Source: Mycobacterium aquaticum (lineage in GTDB: Bacteria; Actinomycetota; Actinomycetes; Mycobacteriales; Mycobacteriaceae). From it: a stretch of 64,000 nucleotides of DNA. A model generated the notes under the pieces. The model was not told where the DNA came from and did not search any database. It saw only the letters and a program-made list of their open reading frames with translations. Position 1 is the stretch's first letter. Each line of letters begins with the position of its first letter. The stretch covers positions 1 to 64,000 of the forward strand of contig NZ_MVHF01000006.1 in the NCBI RefSeq assembly GCF_002086485.1. The letters run 5' to 3'. Made by a program: the position numbers and the translations under genes. Shown here in pieces: positions 60,092-64,000 of the stretch.

Positions 60092-60742
60092 ATGCCGTTC
60101 TCGACGTCATCGCCGCTGAAACTCGTGCTCACTGCAGGTCTCGCCACGATCGTCGCCACGACCGCGGCGAGCTGCTCCGCAACCGACCCGGGCTCCGCCG
60201 CGCGCTGGGGTATGACGCCCACCACAGCGTCCAGCGCGCCGCCGGCAGCCGCCCCGCCGGTCGCGGGTACCACCAAGCCCGGCAGCCTCGACTACAGCCG
60301 TCTGATGCTGACCGCCACGGACATCAGCATTCCCCCGGACACCTTCACCGTCAGGTCGTCGAACACCAATCCGAACGGAATGTCCGGCGCCAGCGCGTTC
60401 TTCGTCAACACCGACGACACCAAGGCCATCGCCGACACGATCCTGATCTACCCCGACGCCGCCACCGCCACGGCCACGCTGCGGCAGGCGTCGACGGCTG
60501 TGAGCACCATCGTCACCGGTGGCACTCCGCAGCCGTTTCCGGTCGGCACAGACGGCACCATCGTCGCCGGCGTCTCACCCGACGGCGCCAAGGCAGTGAC
60601 GCTTCTCATGTTCACCGAGGGACGTGCCCTGGTCCGCCTCGAGTTCGACAGCGCCCCTGGTCAGCCGGCCTCACCGGAGGTCGTGACCAGCGTGGGAAGG
60701 ATGCAGGAGATCGCGCTGCGGGTGGGAGTGCCCGCCACATAG
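60092..60742 (+). CDS. Putative lipoprotein of unknown function
   Basis: The protein has 216 residues. Signal peptide with lipobox TAASC (Cys about 28), then a Pro/Ala/Thr-rich linker (about 40-62) and a compact domain of alternating strands (SRLMLTATDISIPPDTFTVRSS ... ASPEVVTSVGRMQEIALRVGV). I do not recognise the domain with certainty; similar short mycobacterial lipoproteins occur beside steroid genes. There is no obvious ribosome site before ATG 60092. Divergent from the carbonic-anhydrase-like gene by 74 bp. Confidence 0.75.
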   Translation: MPFSTSSPLKLVLTAGLATIVATTAASCSATDPGSAARWGMTPTTASSAPPAAAPPVAGTTKPGSLDYSRLMLTATDISIPPDTFTVRSSNTNPNGMSGASAFFVNTDDTKAIADTILIYPDAATATATLRQASTAVSTIVTGGTPQPFPVGTDGTIVAGVSPDGAKAVTLLMFTEGRALVRLEFDSAPGQPASPEVVTSVGRMQEIALRVGVPAT

Positions 60743-60806
60743 CGGGGCATCCGGCGAGCTATGCGGCAGGTCACGCACCCGTCATTGCCAGACGCGGAGG
60801 CAAAAC

Positions 60807-60820
60807 TGTAACGTGTTCTA
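60807..60820. promoter_or_regulatory. KstR operator upstream of kshA
   Basis: TGTAACGTGTTCTA fits TnnAACnnGTTnnA. It is 26 bp upstream of the kshA start; a GAGGACTGGAGG ribosome site lies between. Confidence 0.87.
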
Positions 60821-60846
60821 GTTAGAAAGAGAGGACTGGAGGCGTC

Positions 60847-62028
60847 ATGGCTACGGAGACTGCCGGCGGGCAGGAGCGCGGCGACCGGGGAACTGGTGTT
60901 GCGATTCGAGAGATCGACACCGGCGCGCTGCCCGACCGCTACGCGCGGGGCTGGCACTGCCTCGGACCGGTGAAGGACTACCTGGACGGCGAGCCGCACT
61001 CCATCGAGGCGTTCGGGACCAAGCTGGTGGTGTTCGCCGATTCGCAGGGGGAACTCAAGATTCTCGACGGCTACTGCCGTCACATGGGTGGCGACCTGTC
61101 CCAGGGCACCATCAAGGGCGACACCATTGCCTGCCCGTTCCACGACTGGCGCTGGGGCGGCGACGGCAAGTGCAAGCTGGTCCCCTACGCCAAGCGCACT
61201 CCGCGCCTGGCCCGCACGCGCGCCTGGCACACCGATGTCCGCGGCGGCCTGTTGTTCGTGTGGCACGACCACGAGGGCAACCCGCCGCAGGAAGAAGTGC
61301 GGATCCCCGAGATCCCCGAATTCGCCAGCGACGACTGGACCGATTGGCGGTGGAACACGATGCTCATCGAGGGCAGCAACTGCCGCGAGATCATCGACAA
61401 CGTCACCGACATGGCTCACTTCTTCTACATTCACTTCGGCCTGCCGACGTACTTCAAGAACGTGTTCGAGGGCCATATCGCGTCGCAGTACCTGCACAAC
61501 GTGGGTCGGCCCGACATCGGCGGCATGGGCACGGCCTACGGTGAGGCACACCTGGATTCGGAGGCGTCGTACTTCGGGCCGTCGTTCATGATCAACTGGC
61601 TGCACAACAACTACGGCGGCTACAAGGCCGAGTCCATCCTGATCAACTGCCACTATCCGGTCAGCCAGGACGCATTCGTGCTGCAGTGGGGTGTGATCGT
61701 CGAAAAGCCCAAGGGCATGGACGATGCCACCACCGAGAAGCTGGCCGCGGCAATGACCGACGGTGTCAGCAAGGGCTTCATGCAGGACGTCGAGATCTGG
61801 AAGCACAAGACCCGAATCGACAACCCGCTGCTGGTCGAGGAAGACGGCGCGGTGTACCAGATGCGCCGTTGGTACCAGCAGTTCTATGTCGATGTCGCCG
61901 ACGTGACTCCCGACATGACCGACCGCTTCGAGTTGGAGATCGACACCACCGCCGCCAACGAGAAATGGCACATCGAGGTGGAGGAGAACCTCCGGCAGCA
62001 ACAGGCGGAGCAGGCGCCGACGCCATGA
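60847..62028 (+). CDS. kshA: KshA, 3-ketosteroid 9-alpha-hydroxylase oxygenase subunit
   Basis: The protein has 393 residues, with GGAGG upstream. Rieske motif DGYCRHMGGDL (about 76-86) with the second Cys-x-x-His in IACPFHDWRWG (about 96-106), then the mononuclear iron site NVTDMAHFFYIHFGLP (about 186-201). It hydroxylates C9 of the steroid nucleus, which together with KstD opens ring B; needs the reductase KshB, not encoded in this window. Its TGA overlaps the ATG of the next gene (ATGA). Confidence 0.96.
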   Translation: MATETAGGQERGDRGTGVAIREIDTGALPDRYARGWHCLGPVKDYLDGEPHSIEAFGTKLVVFADSQGELKILDGYCRHMGGDLSQGTIKGDTIACPFHDWRWGGDGKCKLVPYAKRTPRLARTRAWHTDVRGGLLFVWHDHEGNPPQEEVRIPEIPEFASDDWTDWRWNTMLIEGSNCREIIDNVTDMAHFFYIHFGLPTYFKNVFEGHIASQYLHNVGRPDIGGMGTAYGEAHLDSEASYFGPSFMINWLHNNYGGYKAESILINCHYPVSQDAFVLQWGVIVEKPKGMDDATTEKLAAAMTDGVSKGFMQDVEIWKHKTRIDNPLLVEEDGAVYQMRRWYQQFYVDVADVTPDMTDRFELEIDTTAANEKWHIEVEENLRQQQAEQAPTP

Positions 62029-62474
62029 GGCCCGAGGTCGACGAGCTGGCCCGCTCGATGCTGCTGCTGCACGGGGTGCACGATGACGACGACGCGCACC
62101 CCGCCAGCAGTGGCCGCACGCCCGGAACGTGGTCCAAGGCACCGGATTTCGCGTCCGATCCACAGCGGGCGGCTGCGGTCCGGGAGGCCACCGAACGGGA
62201 CCGGCAGCGGTACCTCACCTCGGGACTGGCCTCGGTGGACTGCCGGTTCTGCCACGTCACGGTCCAGGTCAAGAAGCTGGGTCCGGAACACACGTCGGTG
62301 CAGTGGAATTCGGAGGCGACGCAACGTTGTGCCGTGTTCACCGAACTGCGGGAATCCGGGGGCGACCCGGCACGGGCACGCTCATGCCCGCGTCTGACAG
62401 ATAGCATCAGGCATGCTGTCGCCGAGGGTTGCCTGGAGGAGTTCTCCTCGGCGCCCTCGCCTGGCGACGGCTGA
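62025..62474 (+). CDS. Cys-rich conserved protein coupled to kshA (Rv3527-type)
   Basis: The protein has 149 residues from ATG 62025, overlapping the kshA stop. Cys residues are grouped as VDCRFCHVTVQVKK (C-x2-C), RCAVF, SCPRL and GCLEEF, which could bind a metal or cluster. Same length and position as M. tuberculosis Rv3527. A small partner of the Rieske oxygenase or an electron-transfer/assembly aid is plausible, but no function is established to my knowledge. Confidence 0.85.
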   Translation: MRPEVDELARSMLLLHGVHDDDDAHPASSGRTPGTWSKAPDFASDPQRAAAVREATERDRQRYLTSGLASVDCRFCHVTVQVKKLGPEHTSVQWNSEATQRCAVFTELRESGGDPARARSCPRLTDSIRHAVAEGCLEEFSSAPSPGDG

Positions 62475-62478
62475 GGGT

Positions 62479-63117
62479 ATGCCCCGCCGGGGATCGGTTC
62501 TGGTCCTCGGCCTGGCCCTTGCTCTCACCGGCTGTACCCGGGTGCTCGACCAGCCGCATCCACAGGCCGAGCACCCGGTGGCACCGATCCCTGCGGGACA
62601 GGTCCACGATCTGCTGAGTCCGCACGTCCAGGATCAGGACGGCAACCTGTTCACCACCGTGTCACCCGAAACATGCAGCGGGGTGGCCAGAGAGGTCGAC
62701 CCTCCGTTCATCGCCGGCCATCAGCCGGCAGCCACCGACGGTGGGCACTGGGCCGACGAGGGCCGGGTGTACATCGAAGAGATGGTCGCGGTCTACCACC
62801 GAGACTTCGACCCCAAGGCCGCGCTTGCCGACGCCCGTCACACCATCGACTCGTGCCGCGACGTCACGTTCGCCGTCACCACGATGCGCGGCCAGCACTA
62901 CACATTCACCCTGCTGCCACAGGCGAACTCGGGATCCCCGGACATCGCGCTGTGGTCGTTCCGCAGCCCTGACTGGGCGTGCGACAGCGCGTTCGTCGCC
63001 GCGCACAACGCCGCCATCGAGATCTCGACGTGCGGCGTTGTGGGCGGCTATGACGTGCTGTCACTGGCCCGCGAGGCGCTCAAACGGATCAACACCCTTG
63101 CCAACACCACGGTGTGA
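62479..63117 (+). CDS. PknH-sensor-domain-like lipoprotein
   Basis: The protein has 212 residues from ATG 62479 (MPRRGSVLVLGLALALTGC), a clear lipobox LTGC. The longer frame overlaps the previous gene and was rejected. Extracytoplasmic part resembles the PknH_C/LppH family: SPETCSGVAREVDPPFI (about 68-84), a central WADEGRVYIEEMVAVY, and Cys in DSCRDVTF, DWACDSAF and ISTCGVV, which in that family form two disulfides. Anchored on the outer face of the membrane; ligand unknown. Confidence 0.8.
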   Translation: MPRRGSVLVLGLALALTGCTRVLDQPHPQAEHPVAPIPAGQVHDLLSPHVQDQDGNLFTTVSPETCSGVAREVDPPFIAGHQPAATDGGHWADEGRVYIEEMVAVYHRDFDPKAALADARHTIDSCRDVTFAVTTMRGQHYTFTLLPQANSGSPDIALWSFRSPDWACDSAFVAAHNAAIEISTCGVVGGYDVLSLAREALKRINTLANTTV

Positions 63118-63125
63118 GGGCGGGC

Positions 63126-64000
63126 TCACAGCCCGGCGAAACGCTCCTTGACCTGCTCGGTGGTCAACCCATAGTCGGCCAAATCATAGGTGTGCTTGGG
63201 CGCGCGAGGTCCCTTCTTGCTGGCCTCGTTCACCGCGGTGACGGCGGCGCGAGCCGCATCGGTGTAAGGCAGGCCGAAGTGCTCGTACACGTTCTCCACG
63301 GTCGCGGTCGGGTCGGCGATGAACTCGAAGTAGTCGACATCGTAGAACTGTGCCGAATCATGCTTGGCACGTTCGGCATTGAACAATTCGAGACCACGCG
63401 ACCAGGTCTCCAGCGCGTCTGCGCCGATCTGGGAGCCGGTGAAGCTGTTGGACCATCCTTCGGTGGTGTGCTGGGACAACGAGCACATCGAGGCCATGAT
63501 GGTCTCGGCCGGCCGGTGGCACTGGATCACCAGGGCGTCGGGGTAGGTCGCGAACACCGCGTCCAGGGCGAACAGATGGCTGGGATTCTTGAGCACCCAA
63601 CGCTTCTCCGGATCGTTGAGCCCGATCAGCTGCAGGTTTCGGCGGTGCCGCTGATACGGCCGGGTCCAGTCCTGCCCCGCGAGCCAGTGGGCGTAGGTGG
63701 GCAGGTGCGCGAGCGTCTCATACGACACCGAATGCAGCGACTGCCGCAGCAGCTGCCAGCATTCCTCCACTTCATCGGCGGTCATGAAGTGCAACCCGGT
63801 GTAATCCGGGTTCTCCTCGTGGTGCTGGTCGAAGCGGGCGGCCAGTTGTTGGTAAACCGGGTTGTCCGGCCAGGTTTCGCGAGGCGGCCGCGGTTGCGGG
63901 AACTCCGCGAGCCACATTTCCAAACCTTGGTGGTTGGGATCGGCAGTCAACAACCGGTGCAGCACCGTGGTTCCCGTACGCGGCAACCCGGTGACGAAGA
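63126..64000 (-). CDS. Sulfotransferase-family protein, 5' end outside the window
   Basis: The gene runs off the right edge: the minus-strand frame is still open at 64000, and the PAPS-binding P-loop GLPRTGTTVLHRLL lies right at the edge, whereas it normally lies well inside the N-terminal part. Visible: FPQPRPPRETW, YAHWLAGQDWTRPYQRHRRNLQLI, KRWVLKNPSHLF (3'-phosphate-binding region) and the C-terminal half. Counterpart of Rv3529c (384 residues from memory) by order. Substrate unknown. Converges on the lipoprotein gene with 8 bp between the stop codons. Confidence 0.9.
   Translation of the reverse strand, partial: FVTGLPRTGTTVLHRLLTADPNHQGLEMWLAEFPQPRPPRETWPDNPVYQQLAARFDQHHEENPDYTGLHFMTADEVEECWQLLRQSLHSVSYETLAHLPTYAHWLAGQDWTRPYQRHRRNLQLIGLNDPEKRWVLKNPSHLFALDAVFATYPDALVIQCHRPAETIMASMCSLSQHTTEGWSNSFTGSQIGADALETWSRGLELFNAERAKHDSAQFYDVDYFEFIADPTATVENVYEHFGLPYTDAARAAVTAVNEASKKGPRAPKHTYDLADYGLTTEQVKERFAGL

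Overview
The window is high-GC actinobacterial DNA from a fast-growing, smegmatis-like Mycobacterium/Mycolicibacterium. The evidence is the gene order: a complete mce4 locus (yrbE4A, yrbE4B, mce4A-F, mas4A, mas4B) next to otsA, followed by hsd4A, fdxD, fadE26, fadE27, fadD17, fadD19, echA19, cyp142, ltp4, ltp3 and kshA. This is the cholesterol uptake and side-chain/ring degradation regulon known from M. tuberculosis and M. smegmatis. The KstR-type operator (TnnAACnnGTTnnA) occurs at least seven times, in front of most of these transcription units.

Layout. 1-140: the 5' end of a transposase cut by the window edge. 249-2033: an SDR and an enoyl-CoA hydratase. 2293-3517: three tandem small exported proteins. 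3565-5199: a 54-codon gene coupled to otsA. 5204-15657: the mce4 operon on the minus strand. 15919-21086: hsd4A and fdxD, divergent from fadE26-fadE27-fadD17. 21141-25241: an AraC-type regulator, a VOC protein, a GabD2-type dehydrogenase and a CorA transporter bracketed by two inverted copies of a palindromic element. 25320-29791: NPD-like flavoprotein, fadD19, echA19 and a nitroreductase. 51762-64000: cyp142, an ADC-like protein, an F420 oxidoreductase, the DUF35/ltp4/ltp3 group, a gamma-carbonic anhydrase-like protein, kshA and a truncated sulfotransferase.

Between the nitroreductase and cyp142 (about 29.8-51.7 kb) sits an accessory island that interrupts the conserved order. It looks lower in GC, has long gene-poor gaps and gene relics (an MFS fragment, half of an HTH domain, a decayed copy of its own M24/nitrilase junction), and carries catabolic genes unrelated to steroids. 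One module reads as a non-phosphorylating oxidative amino-sugar pathway: SDR dehydrogenase, aldose 1-epimerase, SMP-30 lactonase, D-aminoacylase-family deacetylase, two DSD1-type PLP dehydratases, RidA and an RraA-type aldolase, with an APC permease and an IclR regulator. A shared motif, TTGAAACRATC, in three of its intergenic regions is a candidate IclR operator. A second module is a polar-amino-acid/ectoine-type ABC transporter with a metal-ligand-poor M24 (EutD/creatinase-like) hydrolase and a nitrilase-superfamily amidase. An inverted 154-bp relic of that M24-nitrilase junction lies at the left edge of the island beside the transporter.

Functions for the island are inferred from protein families and gene context. 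Gene names in the steroid region rest on recognised sequence and gene order and are firmer.
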